Below are positions 1 through 10,748 of a DNA stretch of 64,000 bases, piece after piece. Source of the DNA: Luteimicrobium album (GTDB lineage: Bacteria; Actinomycetota; Actinomycetes; Actinomycetales; Cellulomonadaceae). Under the pieces are notes generated by a model that saw only the letters and a program-made list of their open reading frames with translations, did not search any database and had not been told where the DNA came from. Location: the NCBI RefSeq assembly GCF_030161555.1, contig NZ_BSUK01000001.1, forward strand, positions 2,294,001 to 2,358,000, written 5' to 3'. Position 1 is the first letter of the stretch. Every line of letters begins with the position of its first letter. Both the position numbers and the translations under genes were made by a program.

Positions 1-1
1 G

Positions 2-775
2 GGTGCCGTCTCGGCCCGCTCGGGCGGCGACCTCACCGTCCTCGGCCTCGACCCCGACGACCACGGTCCCCGCATCCGCGCCCAGCTCGGCGTCGTGCCC
101 CAGGAGGACAACCTCGACGGCGAGCTCACCGCCCGCGGCAACCTCGTCACGTACGGCAGGTACTTCGGGATCCCGCGGTCCGTGTGCGCGCAGCGCGCGA
201 CGGAGCTGCTGGAATTCGCGCAGCTCAGCGAGCGGGCCGACGCGAAGGTCGACGAGCTGTCCGGCGGCATGAAGCGCCGCCTGACCATCGCCCGCGCGCT
301 CGTCAACGAGCCGCGGCTCCTCATGCTCGACGAACCGACGACGGGCCTCGACCCGCAGGCCCGCCACATCCTGTGGGACCGCCTGTTCCGGCTCAAGGAG
401 CAGGGCACCACCCTCGTCGTGACGACGCACTTCATGGACGAGGCGGAGCAGCTCTGCGAGCGGCTCGTCGTCGTCGACCACGGCCAGATCATGGCCGAGG
501 GGAGCCCTGCGGAGCTGATCCGCCGGTACTCGTCGCGCGAGGTCGCGGAGCTCCGGTTCGGCACGGACCGCAACGAGGCCGCCGCGCGCGTCCTCGCGGA
601 GGTGGGCGACCGGCTGGAGATCCTCCCGGACCGCGTCCTCGTCTACGCGTCCGACGGCGAGGCGATCCTCGAGCAGGTCGCCGCCCGCGGACTGCGCCCC
701 ACCACGAGCCTCGTGCGCCGGTCGAGCCTGGAGGACGTGTTCCTCCGTCTCACGGGGCGGAGCCTCATCGAATGA
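2..775 (+). CDS. ABC-2 exporter ATP-binding protein (5' end outside window)
   Basis: ATPase subunit of an ABC-2 type exporter, probably for a drug or lipid-like molecule, acting at the cytoplasmic membrane. The frame is open from base 2, so the Walker A region lies outside the window. Visible are the Q-loop (VVPQEDNLD), the signature LSGGMKRR, Walker B with LLMLDEPTTGLDP and the switch histidine in TTHFMDEAEQ. A NodI/DrrA-like C-terminal extension follows. Its stop codon overlaps the start of the first permease (ATGA), and two permeases follow, so it is the first gene of a three-gene operon. The substrate cannot be read from sequence. Confidence 0.93.
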   Translation, partial: GAVSARSGGDLTVLGLDPDDHGPRIRAQLGVVPQEDNLDGELTARGNLVTYGRYFGIPRSVCAQRATELLEFAQLSERADAKVDELSGGMKRRLTIARALVNEPRLLMLDEPTTGLDPQARHILWDRLFRLKEQGTTLVVTTHFMDEAEQLCERLVVVDHGQIMAEGSPAELIRRYSSREVAELRFGTDRNEAAARVLAEVGDRLEILPDRVLVYASDGEAILEQVAARGLRPTTSLVRRSSLEDVFLRLTGRSLIE

Positions 776-1605
776 GCACCACCACCCTGCCCGACGGCGC
801 AGCCCCCGAGGCGCCCGTCCGCCGGCTCGGCGCGTGGTACGTCGCCGAGTACCGCCTGCGGGCCATGAAGGCGTACGGCTGGACGATCGTCGTCGGCGGG
901 CTCGGCAGCCCGCTCCTGTACCTCCTGGGCCTCGGCATGGGGCTCGCGACGTTCATCGACACCCCGGTCGCGTCGGGCCCGCACGGCCCGGTCGACTACG
1001 TGGTGTTCGTGGCCCCTGCGCTCCTCGTGACGGCGGCCATCTCGGTCGCGACCGAGGAGTTCACGTACGTGATCATGGAGGGCTTCCGCTGGCGCAAGCT
1101 CTTCTGGGGCGTCAACGCGACGCCCGTCGAACCGAGCCAGCTCGCGGGCGGGATCGTGATCGCCGTCCTGGTGCGCATGCTGTTCACGACCGTGGCGTAC
1201 GCCGTCCTGGCGCTCGCGTTCGGGGCCCTCGGGCACCCGTGGACGGTGCTCGTGCTGCCGTTCGTCGGGATCCTGGGCGGGCTCGCGTTCGGGCTGCCGC
1301 TCATGGCGTACTCGGCGGGCCTGACCGAGGACAAGGGCCAGTTCGCGATCGTGCAGCGGTTCATCTTCACGCCGATGTTCCTGTTCTCCGGCACGTTCTA
1401 CCCGCTCTCCACGCTGCCGGGCTGGTTGCACTGGATCGGCTGGGTGTCGCCGCTGTGGCACGCGACGCAGCTCGGGCGCGTGATCTCGTACGGCGAGAGC
1501 GAGCCGGGCTGGCTGATCGCCGTCCACGTCGTGGTCCTGGTCGGGCTGATCGTCGGCGGGTGGCTCGCGGTGCGCCGCCGCTTCACGAGGAGGCTGCGCG
1601 CATGA
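772..1605 (+). CDS. ABC-2 type transporter permease (first of two)
   Basis: Integral membrane permease of 277 aa in the NodJ/ABC-2 family. About six hydrophobic segments are visible, starting near residue 32 (WTIVVGGLGSPLLYLLGLG), with the family-typical region FIFTPMFLFSGTFYPLSTLP near residue 200. The start ATG is fixed by the ATGA overlap with the upstream ATPase stop. It overlaps the second permease by 4 nt in the same way. Together the two permeases would form the heterodimeric channel driven by the upstream ATPase. Confidence 0.9.
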   Translation: MSTTTLPDGAAPEAPVRRLGAWYVAEYRLRAMKAYGWTIVVGGLGSPLLYLLGLGMGLATFIDTPVASGPHGPVDYVVFVAPALLVTAAISVATEEFTYVIMEGFRWRKLFWGVNATPVEPSQLAGGIVIAVLVRMLFTTVAYAVLALAFGALGHPWTVLVLPFVGILGGLAFGLPLMAYSAGLTEDKGQFAIVQRFIFTPMFLFSGTFYPLSTLPGWLHWIGWVSPLWHATQLGRVISYGESEPGWLIAVHVVVLVGLIVGGWLAVRRRFTRRLRA

Positions 1606-2417
1606 GCGACGTCCTGGCCCCCGGACGTTCGGGCGGGGTGAGCGCCCTCTACGCGGGCAACGCGCGCGCCGTCGTCGCCCGGAACCTCGCCGCCACCAAG
1701 ACGAGCAACTGGACCGTCGTGCTGTCGGGCTTCTTCGAGCCCGTGTTCTACCTGTTCGCGATGGGTGTCGGGCTCGGCACGTACGTCGGGGACGTGACGC
1801 TGCCGTCGGGGCTGCACGTGGAGTACGCCGCGTACATCGCTCCCGGGCTCCTCGCGGTGTCCGCGATGAACGGGGCGGTGTACGACTCCACGTGGAACGT
1901 GTTCTTCAAGATGCGCTTCGCCCGGTTGTACGAGGCGATGCTCGCGACGTCGCTCGGCCCCCTCGACGTCGCGTTCGGCGAGATCTCCTACGCGCTGCTG
2001 CGCGGCGCCGTCTACGCGACCGGGTTCCTCACGGTCATGCAGGTCATGGGGCTCAACCTGTCGTGGACGGCGGTGCTCGCGCTGCCCGCCGTCGTGCTCG
2101 TGGCCTTCGGGTTCGCGTCGTTCGGCATGGCCATCACGAGCCTCATGAAGACGTTCCAGCAGATGGACTGGATCAACATCGTGCTGCTGCCGATGTTCCT
2201 GCTGTCGGCCACGTTCTTCCCGATCAGCGTCTACCCGGCGCCCCTGCAGTGGCTCATCCAGGCGATGCCGCTGTGGCACGCGGTCGAGCTGGTCCGCGGG
2301 CTCACGACCGGCGACCTCCCACCGAGCACCTGGTGGCACGTCGTCTACTTCGTCGCGATGATCGGGATCGGGCTGACGGTCACCACCCGCCGCCTGCGTG
2401 CACTCTTCCTCGCCTGA
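1602..2417 (+). CDS. ABC-2 type transporter permease (second of two)
   Basis: Second NodJ/ABC-2 type permease, 271 aa, homologous in layout to the preceding one: N-terminal SNWTVVLSGFFEPVFYLFAMG, several transmembrane segments, and the late motif LLSATFFPISVYP. It starts at the ATG overlapping the previous stop (ATGA). It is the last gene of the operon and ends only 10 bp from the convergent SGNH hydrolase, with no clear terminator between them. Confidence 0.9.
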   Translation: MSDVLAPGRSGGVSALYAGNARAVVARNLAATKTSNWTVVLSGFFEPVFYLFAMGVGLGTYVGDVTLPSGLHVEYAAYIAPGLLAVSAMNGAVYDSTWNVFFKMRFARLYEAMLATSLGPLDVAFGEISYALLRGAVYATGFLTVMQVMGLNLSWTAVLALPAVVLVAFGFASFGMAITSLMKTFQQMDWINIVLLPMFLLSATFFPISVYPAPLQWLIQAMPLWHAVELVRGLTTGDLPPSTWWHVVYFVAMIGIGLTVTTRRLRALFLA

Positions 2418-2426
2418 TCTTCGCGG

Positions 2427-3242
2427 TCAGGTCCAGTCGGTGAGGTCGGGGTACTTCGCGGCGCGACCGTCGCCCGACGACTCGTGCCGCAGGCGCCGGC
2501 CGACCCACGGGCCCACGTACTCCCGGGCCCACCGGGCGTTCTCGCGTGCGCGCTCGGAGAACGGTGCGCGGGGCAGCGGGGCGAGCGGCTCGTCCCAGGC
2601 TGCGTCGTCGGGCGCGAGCCCCAGCCCGACGAGCGCGGCGTCCGCCACCCGACGGTGCCCCTCGTCGGTCAGGTGGATGCGGTCCGGGGCCCACACGCGC
2701 CAGTCCTTGAGCGACCGCATGCCCCACAGGTCCAGCACGTACGCCCCCTGACGCCGCGCGATCGACCAGACGTTCGTGTCGTACACGCCCACCCGCGAGC
2801 GCGTGAGCGACACGACCGGGCTCTCGGCGGTGTCGAAGCCCGTGGCGACGAGGACGTCGGCGCCCGTGGCGCGCACCCGTGCGACGGCGTCCTCGAGCCG
2901 CTGCGACAGGGCGTCGACGTCGGCGCGGGGCCGCAGGATGTCGTTCCCGCCGCCGACGAGGCTCACGAGATCGGGCCCGAGGTCGAGCGCCCGGGGGAGC
3001 TGGTCGTCGATGATCGGCCCGAGCAGCTTGCCCCGCACCGCGAGGTTCGCGTAGCGCAGCGGCTCCTGGCCCGCCGCGACCCGGCGCGCGGACAGCGACG
3101 CGGCCAGCCGGTCCGCCCATCCGCGGCACCGGTCCGGTGCGGCGGGGTCGGTGTCCCACAGGCCCTCCGTGAACGAGTCGCCGACGGCGACGTAGGAGGT
3201 CCAGCGGGGGGCGGGGGCGTGCGGGTCGGCGCTCGTTGTCAC
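2427..3242 (-). CDS. SGNH/GDSL-family hydrolase
   Basis: Predicted esterase or lipase-like hydrolase of the SGNH fold, 271 aa. The block I motif VAVGDSFTEG supplies the nucleophilic Ser, block III is VGGGNDI (oxyanion Asn) and block V is DRIHLTDEGH (catalytic Asp and His). No signal peptide is seen, so it is probably cytoplasmic. The GTG at 3242 (VTTSADPHAP) is chosen because the GDS motif normally lies within the first 30 residues; an upstream start in the same frame would add about 42 atypical residues. Substrate unknown. It is convergent with the ABC operon. Confidence 0.87.
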   Translation of the reverse strand: MTTSADPHAPAPRWTSYVAVGDSFTEGLWDTDPAAPDRCRGWADRLAASLSARRVAAGQEPLRYANLAVRGKLLGPIIDDQLPRALDLGPDLVSLVGGGNDILRPRADVDALSQRLEDAVARVRATGADVLVATGFDTAESPVVSLTRSRVGVYDTNVWSIARRQGAYVLDLWGMRSLKDWRVWAPDRIHLTDEGHRRVADAALVGLGLAPDDAAWDEPLAPLPRAPFSERARENARWAREYVGPWVGRRLRHESSGDGRAAKYPDLTDWT

Positions 3243-3421
3243 GTGGCCATTGTGTCCCAGCGAGGCGCGCGGTACCGGAGACCGGGGCCGGCCGATGGTC
3301 ACGGAGGCACGCGGCGCGGACGAATGACACCCGTGTCGTTCGCCCGTACCCTGGGGGAGCCGGGCCAACCCGGCCGTCGTGCGCGGGACGCGCGGACGTC
3401 GCGAGGCGAGAGGAAACAGGG

Positions 3422-3736
3422 ATGGGCGAGGCCACCGGCCGGCTCGCGGACGTGTCCGCCGTCGACCCTGTCGCGGACGAGGGCGCCGGGCTCGACGAAC
3501 GCGACCGGGCGATCCTCGACTTCGAGCGCCAGTGGTGGAAGTACGCCGGCGCCAAGGAGGCCGCGATCTCCGAGCTCTTCGGCATGACCGCGACCCGGTA
3601 CTACCAGACCCTCAACGCGCTCATCGACACCGACGCCGCGCTCGCGCACGACCCGATGCTCGTCAAGCGCCTGCGCCGTCTGCGGTCCGCGCGGCAGCGC
3701 GAGCGCTCCGCCCGACGAGCGGGCTCGGGCGCGTGA
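3422..3736 (+). CDS. DUF3263 domain protein
   Basis: Small actinobacterial protein of 104 aa. Residues 25-85 match the DUF3263 pattern: DERDRAILDFERQWWKYAG, then KEAAISELFGMTATRYYQTL, a helix-turn-helix-like segment, then a basic tail. It is probably a small DNA-binding protein, but no member is functionally defined as far as I know. The ATG at 3422 follows a purine-rich site (gagaggaaacaggg). In related actinobacteria DUF3263 genes lie next to LytR_C genes, as here. Confidence 0.85.
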   Translation: MGEATGRLADVSAVDPVADEGAGLDERDRAILDFERQWWKYAGAKEAAISELFGMTATRYYQTLNALIDTDAALAHDPMLVKRLRRLRSARQRERSARRAGSGA

Positions 3737-3803
3737 CCTGCGACGTCGCCGCGGGCGTGGGCGCGACTTCAGGCCCCTTAAGCCCGGCGGTTACCCTGTG
3801 CCG

Positions 3804-4435
3804 GTGAGCAAGAGCTACCGGTACCCCCGGACGAGTTCGACGACGTCCCCGAGGACGCCCCGACGGGCGTCCACCGGGTGCCGCGGAGCCCCTGGCGCAA
3901 GGTCCTCCCGTTCGTCGTCGTCGCGGTCGTCTTCGCTGTCGTCGCGTACGGCGCGGTCACGATCGGGTCGAACCTGCTGGGCTCGGGCGACGCCAGCGCG
4001 TCCGACAAGTCGACGTCCGCCTCGAAGGACTCGACGACCAAGTCCACGTCGAAGGCGACGACGAGCAGCAAGCCGCAGGCGACGAAGTCCGCCGACGCCG
4101 ACAAAACCGACGACGCGTCGGGCGGCGACGACGAGGCGGCCGGCGGCGACGTGGACCTCGCGACGTCGATCGACGTGAAGAACGGAGCCGGGAACGTCGC
4201 CGGGCTCGCCGCCCGTGGCGCCGACAAGGTCAAGGCAGCCGGGTTCACGACGGTCGGAGCGCACAACTACACGGGCGCCAAGCTCGCCGACTCCGTCGTG
4301 TACTACGTCGACGACGCCGACGCGGCGACCGCCAAGAAGGTCGGCTCGGTCCTCGGCATCGACGACGTCGAGCAGGTCAGCGCGCTGAAGGGCGACTCGG
4401 CGATCGTCGCGGTGCTGGTCCACGACCTGTCCTGA
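3804..4435 (+). CDS. LytR C-terminal domain membrane protein (frameshift near the N-terminus)
   Basis: Single-pass membrane protein of about 210 aa. It has a short cytoplasmic N-terminus, a transmembrane helix (LPFVVVAVVFAVVAYGAVTI), a Ser/Thr/Lys/Asp-rich linker and a LytR_C domain (DVKNGAGNVAGLAARGADKV through VVYYVDDADAATA). The GTG at 3804 opens VSKSYRYP, but the frame is lost at the C5 run 3824-3828. Adding one C restores PPDEFDDVPEDAPTGVHR and joins the main frame, which otherwise could only start at GTG 3878. Only the C-terminal domain of LytR is present, not the LCP catalytic domain. It probably has an extracytoplasmic, cell-wall related role. Confidence 0.8.
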
Positions 4436-4630
4436 CGGCCACCTGTTCACCTGACGAAACACACCAGCCCGGACCATTCCCCTCGCGCGCGGTCGCGGCT
4501 AGGCTCGCACCTGCACCGTGGGCGACCGGCTCGCGGGCGAGATGGCACGGCGATTCGCGAGCGTGCGGCCGGCGTCCGGCACGGGTCCGAGGGGGACCTC
4601 CGGCGCAGCCCGCCGCAGAAGGAGACTCAG

Positions 4631-4834
4631 ATGGCCCAGGGCACCGTCAAGTGGTTCAACGCCGAGAAGGGGTTCGGCTTCATCACCCCTGAGGCGGGCG
4701 GCCAGGACGTGTTCGTGCACTACAGCGCGATCCAGTCGGATGGTTACCGGTCCCTCGACGAGGGGCAGCAGGTCGAGTTCGAGGTCGGGCAGGGCCAGAA
4801 GGGCCCGCAGGCGGAGCAGGTCCGGCCGCTCTGA
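4631..4834 (+). CDS. Cold-shock domain protein (CspA family)
   Basis: A 67-aa single cold-shock domain protein, predicted to bind single-stranded RNA/DNA and act as an RNA chaperone. RNP1 (KGFGFITPE) and RNP2 (VFVHYSAI) are intact and length is typical. A strong ribosome-binding site (gaaggagactcag) precedes the ATG. The 195 bases before it (4436-4630) hold no gene and probably contain the promoter and a structured leader, but I see no recognisable riboswitch. A second cold-shock protein lies at 25132. Confidence 0.95.
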   Translation: MAQGTVKWFNAEKGFGFITPEAGGQDVFVHYSAIQSDGYRSLDEGQQVEFEVGQGQKGPQAEQVRPL

Positions 4835-4869
4835 GCGGCAACGGTCTGGACGGCGGCGGGCACCGAGGG

Positions 4870-6335
4870 GTGCGAGACGTCGTCGTCGTGGGGGCGGGGC
4901 CGAACGGCCTCGCGGCAGCGGTCACGCTGGCACGCGCGGGCCTCGGGGTCCTCGTGCTGGAGGCCCAGGACACGGTGGGCGGTGGCGCGCGCACGCTCGA
5001 CCTCGGGCTGGCGCACGGCGTCGTGCACGACGTGTGCTCGGCCGTGCACCCGATGGCGTGGGCATCTCCGTTCCTCGAGGCGTTCGGCCTCGCGGACCGC
5101 GTCGAGCTGCTCGTCCCCGAGGTGTCCTACGCGCAGCCGCTCGACGGCGGCCGGGCGGGCCTCGCCTACCGTGACCTCGAGCGCACGGTCGACGCGCTGG
5201 GTCCCGACGGTGCGGCCTGGCGGAACCTCTTCGGGCGGCTGTCGTCGCACTGGCGCGACGTCGTCGCCGTGGCGCTGGGGGACAAGCGTTCCCTCCCGCC
5301 AGGCGTGAGCGGTTCTACGCCGTGGTCGGCGGTGCGCTTCGGGCTCGGGGTCCTCGAGCAGGGCACCCCGGCGTGGAACCTGCGTTTCAAGGGCGACGAG
5401 GCGCCGGCGCTGCTCACCGGCATCGCGGCGCACACCATCACGTCGCTCCCCTCGATGGCGGGGGCGGGCACAGCGCTCCTGCTGGGGGCTCTCGCGCACG
5501 CCGAGAAGGGCTGGCCGATCCCGCGCGGCGGCTCAGGCGCGATCGTCGCCGCGCTCGTCGCGGACCTCGAGGCGCACGGCGGGGAGATCGTCACGGGACG
5601 CCCCGTGGGCTCCGCCGCCGACCTCCCCGCAGCGCGCGCCTACGTGTTCGACACGACGCCCCGCACCCTGCTCGAGGTCTTCGCGGACCGCGTGCCGGAG
5701 CGTGCCGCGCGCTCCCTGAACGCGTTCGGCTACGGCAACGCCGCGTCCAAGGTCGACTTCGTGCTGAACGGGCCGGTCCCGTGGAAGCACCCGGACGTGG
5801 GGCTCGCGGGCACGGTGCACATCGGCGGGACGCGCCGCGAGATGGCGGTCGCGGAGCGGAGGTCCACGCCGGACGGCACGCGGCGCGGCCGGTGGTGCTG
5901 CTCAGCGACCCGGCGGTCGTCGACGACACCCGGGAGGTCGGGGCCCTGCGCCCCCTGTGGACGTACACGCATGTCCCAGCGGGCTCGACGGTCGACCAGA
6001 CCGAGGCGGTCACCGCGCAGATCGAGCGCTTCGCGCCCGGGTTCCGTGACGTCGTCGTGGCGTCCCGCGCGACGACCGCGGCCGAGATGCCGGCGCACAA
6101 CGCGAACTACGTGGGTGGGGACATCGCGGCCGGCGAGGTGTCGCTGTACCGGATGTTCGCCCGCCCGACACCGTGGCTCGACCCCTACGCGACCGGGCTC
6201 GACGACGTGTACCTGTGCTCGGCGTCGACGCCGCCGGGGCCCGGCGTGCACGGCCTGGGTGGCTGGTTCGCCGCTCGCCGGGTGCTGCGCCGGACGTTCG
6301 GGATCCGGTCCCTACCGCAGCTCGGCCGGGACTGA
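4870..6335 (+). CDS. FAD-dependent oxidoreductase, phytoene-desaturase-like (frameshift)
   Basis: Flavin oxidoreductase of the phytoene dehydrogenase-like (COG1233) group, about 488 aa once restored. The N-terminal Rossmann motif [20 protein letters not shown] binds FAD; the C-terminal flavin-binding end is [17 protein letters not shown]. The frame breaks near 5858, where AEREVHAGRH needs one more G than the sequence has (gagcggaggtc). Before the break it reads in frame 1, after it in frame 3. Start is GTG 4870. The last 24 bp overlap the convergent HTTM-like gene. Substrate is unknown; no carotenoid genes are nearby. Confidence 0.82.
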
Positions 6336-7262
6336 CGGAAGGTCGGCGACCGCCGTGCGGGCGTCGTCGTCGGACCCGATCCGCAGGACGCGGCGGGCCC
6401 ACGGCACGAGCCGCTCGAGGGGCAGGAACGCGAGCCAGCAGATCACGGTCGGCAGGAAGTGGATGCCGAGCGCGATGTACGTGATCAGGTGGAACACGCA
6501 GACGAGGACGACCGCCAGGTAGAGCAGCCGCCCGCGGATCCACAGGACGACGGGCGACGTGAGCTCGGCAATGAAGAGGATCCACTGCCCGACCTTGAGG
6601 AGGCCGGGATAGTCGATGGACCAGCTCACAGCCGACCGCCCGCGGCGCATCAGCGACCAGACGATGACCGAGCTGTTGGGCCACGCGAAGAGCCCGCCGG
6701 TGCGGACGATCTTCTGCAGAGCGGAGCCGAAGTACGTCATGACGACGGCGATCTGGATGCATCGGATCGCCCAGCCCGCGGCCTCCGACGGCGTCTGGTC
6801 GGTGAACCGGGCGGGCGGGACCGTCGGCAGGAGAAGCAGTGCCAGCACGAGGGCCATGTGGTCGTGCGACACGTAGGCGAACCCCTGCGAGTTCTCCATC
6901 CACGCGAGGAAGACGACGCCGGCGACCCAGCCGGTCACGCGGCCCGCCCACTGGAACGATCGGGCGGCGCACGCCATGAGCACCGGGGTCGCGAGGCACG
7001 TGACGACGAGCGTCCACTGCATGACGTAACCGCCGGTGGGCGTGGGCTCGGGGATCGGCAGGATCCGGCCGATGAGGGTGGGCTGGTAGAGCTCGCGCGA
7101 GTAGCCGTGCCCGATCACGTCGTGCGTGAGGACGAAGATGTCCCAGATCGTGAAGAGGTACAGGGCGACGCGGAGCACCGCGATGCGGGCCAGCGCGACC
7201 GGGGAGAGCCACCAGCGGCCGACAGCGCGGCCGGCTCTGCCGAGGGTGCTCGTCACGTTCAC
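6312..7262 (-). CDS. HTTM-like polytopic membrane protein
   Basis: Integral membrane protein, 316 aa, with about seven hydrophobic segments (for example ALVLALLLLPTVPP and LAVVLVCVFHLITYIALGIHF). The arrangement and the segment FAYVSHDHMALVLALLLL resemble the HTTM domain related to vitamin K-dependent carboxylase, but that assignment rests on pattern only. The GTG at 7262 overlaps the TGA of the upstream gene (GTGA), so translation is probably coupled to the small membrane-anchored partner. No reaction is claimed. It ends 24 bp inside the convergent FAD oxidoreductase. Confidence 0.72.
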   Translation of the reverse strand: MNVTSTLGRAGRAVGRWWLSPVALARIAVLRVALYLFTIWDIFVLTHDVIGHGYSRELYQPTLIGRILPIPEPTPTGGYVMQWTLVVTCLATPVLMACAARSFQWAGRVTGWVAGVVFLAWMENSQGFAYVSHDHMALVLALLLLPTVPPARFTDQTPSEAAGWAIRCIQIAVVMTYFGSALQKIVRTGGLFAWPNSSVIVWSLMRRGRSAVSWSIDYPGLLKVGQWILFIAELTSPVVLWIRGRLLYLAVVLVCVFHLITYIALGIHFLPTVICWLAFLPLERLVPWARRVLRIGSDDDARTAVADLPSVPAELR

Positions 7263-7762
7263 TGCACTCCTCCGGCGGGCACGTGGTAGACGGCGAGCAC
7301 CTCGACGCTCTCGTCGCCCGTGGGGCGGCCGTCGTGGAGCTTCTTGGTCGAGCGCTTGAGCGTGAGGGTCGCGAGCGGGGGCCGGTGCGGGTAGCGCCAC
7401 GCGTAGGCGCGGGCGACACCGGCGAGCAGCTCGGGGTCGTCGACGATCCGCTGGAGCTGGCCCTCGATCTCCGCGTGCCCGACGCCGATGCCCATCTGGT
7501 CGAGCCAGACCTTGACGTCGTGGCCATCGGCGGTGGTGCCGATGATGAAGGCCGACCTGACCGTGCCGTCCGGGTTGGTCGCGAACGCGTACTGCGACAG
7601 GGAGCCGAGCGGGAACCAGTCGTTCGTGTTCTTGAACGTGGTCGGGACGAGCTGGGCGACGAGCAGGACGACGAGCGCGGCCGCTGCGACTGCGATCCGC
7701 CACGTCCGAGCGGTCGTGCCGAGCCGACGCGGCGCGACGGTGCGCGGATCGTCGAGTGACAT
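7259..7762 (-). CDS. Membrane-anchored protein paired with the HTTM-like gene
   Basis: A 167-aa protein with one N-terminal membrane helix (WRIAVAAAALVVLLVAQLVP, residues 21-40) followed by a soluble, probably extracytoplasmic domain. I do not recognise a named family. The downstream HTTM-like gene starts inside its stop codon, so the two are likely made together and may form one complex. Start ATG 7762. About 60 bp separate it from the divergent CIRCE/groL promoter region. Confidence 0.7.
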   Translation of the reverse strand: MSLDDPRTVAPRRLGTTARTWRIAVAAAALVVLLVAQLVPTTFKNTNDWFPLGSLSQYAFATNPDGTVRSAFIIGTTADGHDVKVWLDQMGIGVGHAEIEGQLQRIVDDPELLAGVARAYAWRYPHRPPLATLTLKRSTKKLHDGRPTGDESVEVLAVYHVPAGGVQ

Positions 7763-7823
7763 GCCGGGAAGCCTAGCGTTTCGCGACGGGCGTACGGGAC
7801 CCCCGCCCGGGGAGGCCTGGCGT

Positions 7824-7850
7824 CTTGCACTCGCCAGGGCCGAGTGCCAA
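7824..7850 (+). promoter_or_regulatory. CIRCE operator 1 (HrcA site)
   Basis: CTTGCACTC, nine-base spacer, GAGTGCCAA: a 9-9-9 inverted repeat matching the CIRCE element. It is the binding site of the HrcA repressor and is expected to repress groL until heat shock. One position departs from perfect symmetry. It lies about 150 bp before the groL start. Confidence 0.92.
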
Positions 7851-7858
7851 TAATGGCG

Positions 7859-7885
7859 TTAGCACTCTCGCCTTGAGAGTGACAA
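7859..7885 (+). promoter_or_regulatory. CIRCE operator 2 (HrcA site)
   Basis: TTAGCACTC, nine-base spacer, GAGTGACAA: a second CIRCE copy only 8 bp after the first. The left arm is consensus; the right arm has two changes (GAGTGACAA instead of GAGTGCTAA). Paired CIRCE elements are known upstream of actinobacterial groEL genes and suggest tight HrcA control here. Confidence 0.86.
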
Positions 7886-7929
7886 ACCCGGGTCGACCGG
7901 CGAGGCTCCGGACCGCACGCGTGACCTGA

Positions 7930-9626
<1,697 letters not shown>

Positions 9627-9643
9627 GTCCTGCTCCTCTCGTT

Positions 9644-9690
9644 CGACGGGCCGTCGGCCCCGGCTCCACGCCGGGGGCGGCGGCCCGTCG
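9644..9690 (+). terminator. Terminator hairpin after groL
   Basis: A 21-bp stem (9644-9664 with 9670-9690, two mismatches) and a 5-base loop lie 18 bp after the groL stop. The GC-rich stem begins CGACGGGCCG. There is no T-tract, as is common for high-GC terminators. Confidence 0.75.
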
Positions 9691-9748
9691 TCGTACCCGA
9701 TCCCGTCCCTCCGACGGCACGCCCAGACGCGTCGGGGAAGATGGGGCC

Positions 9749-10459
9749 ATGGACGGGCTGTTGGACCGCGCGCTGCGCCTCCTGTCGGCGTTCGACGACG
9801 ACGGCGCGCCGCTGACCCCTCCGAGCTCGCCGCGCGTGCGGGGCTCGCCAGCTCGACGGCGCACCGGATCGCGACGGACCTCGAGCGGCTAGGCATGCTC
9901 GCGCGGACGGCCTCCGGCGGGTACGTGCCCGGCACCACGCTGTGGTCGCTGGGGGAGCGCGCCCGTCGCGACCCGGCTGCGCGAGGCGGCGCTGCCGCAC
10001 CTGCGGCGCCTGCACGAGCTGACCGGCGCGCAGGCCCACGTCACGGTCCTCGACCCAGCGGCCCAGGGCGCGGCTCGGTTGCGGTGCGTCGTCCGCGTGC
10101 GCAGCGCGGAGCCGGCCGCCGAGAGCCCGGGTGACGAATCCGGGGCCGGGTCGGACGCCGCGCTCAGCGCCGTGGCGGTCGCGCTCGGCCTGACCGGCCC
10201 GCCGGGGAGCCGGTCGACCGAGCTCGCGCTGGTCCGGGCCGACGACGGCACGCTCGGCCTCGCTGCCCCGGTCCCGGACGTCGAGGGGCTGCCGGCGGCC
10301 GCCGTCGGGCTCGTGGTCGCGCCGGGCGACGACGCAGACGCGGCCGCGCGCCGGGCGGGTCCGCTCGTCGTCGCCGCGTCGCTCGCTGTGGCCCGCGACG
10401 TGAGCACCGGCGACGGCGGTTTCCGGCAAGCCGTCAGTCCGGTCGGTCCGACGGTCTGA
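9749..10459 (+). CDS. IclR-family transcriptional regulator (two frameshifts)
   Basis: DNA-binding regulator, about 236 aa once restored. An N-terminal winged helix (PSELAARAGLASSTAHRIAT, then DLERLGMLAR) is followed by an IclR effector-type domain. It reads in three pieces: MDGLLDRALRLLSAFDDDG, then a shift in the C4 run 9816-9819 (one C missing). The second shift is near 9962-9964 (one C extra; removing it gives GERAVATRLREAALPHL). The ends are in the same frame, so the two indels cancel. Target unknown. The 3' end overlaps the convergent DUF4031 gene by 26 bp. It could be a real pseudogene, but the C-run pattern matches the rest of the window. Confidence 0.72.
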
Positions 10460-10736
10460 CCGCCCGCCGCTCCGTACGATCGCGGCCGCGCACCCGCAGC
10501 CCCGACGCACTGAGCCGCCGGACCATCTCCCGCCGGTCGACGGGCACCGCGCCGGCCGCGACGAGCTCCTCGTACCGCTCGACGGGGTAGTCGTAGTGGT
10601 CGAGGTCGAAGGCCCGGCGCGGGATCCCCGCGGCGTCGGCGAACGCGTGCAGCTCGTCAGTCGAGGCGTCGCTGACGAGGTGGCCCCACACGGTCCCGTG
10701 CCTCGGCCAGCGTGCGTCGTCGATGAGGATGGTCAT
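10434..10736 (-). CDS. DUF4031 domain protein
   Basis: Small 100-aa protein matching the DUF4031 layout: MTILIDDARWPRHGTVWGHL, then SDASTDELHAFADAAGIPRR and HYDYPVERYEELVAAGAVPV. Function is not established. It starts at ATG 10736, 13 bp after the WXG100 gene ends, so the two could be co-transcribed. Confidence 0.82.
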   Translation of the reverse strand: MTILIDDARWPRHGTVWGHLVSDASTDELHAFADAAGIPRRAFDLDHYDYPVERYEELVAAGAVPVDRREMVRRLSASGLRVRGRDRTERRAVRPSDRPD

Positions 10737-10748
10737 GCACCGATCCTC

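Noticed and set aside
10-272. 89-aa Ser/Pro-rich frame at the left edge
   Set aside because: Shadow of the ABC ATPase, which has intact Q-loop and signature motifs in another frame.
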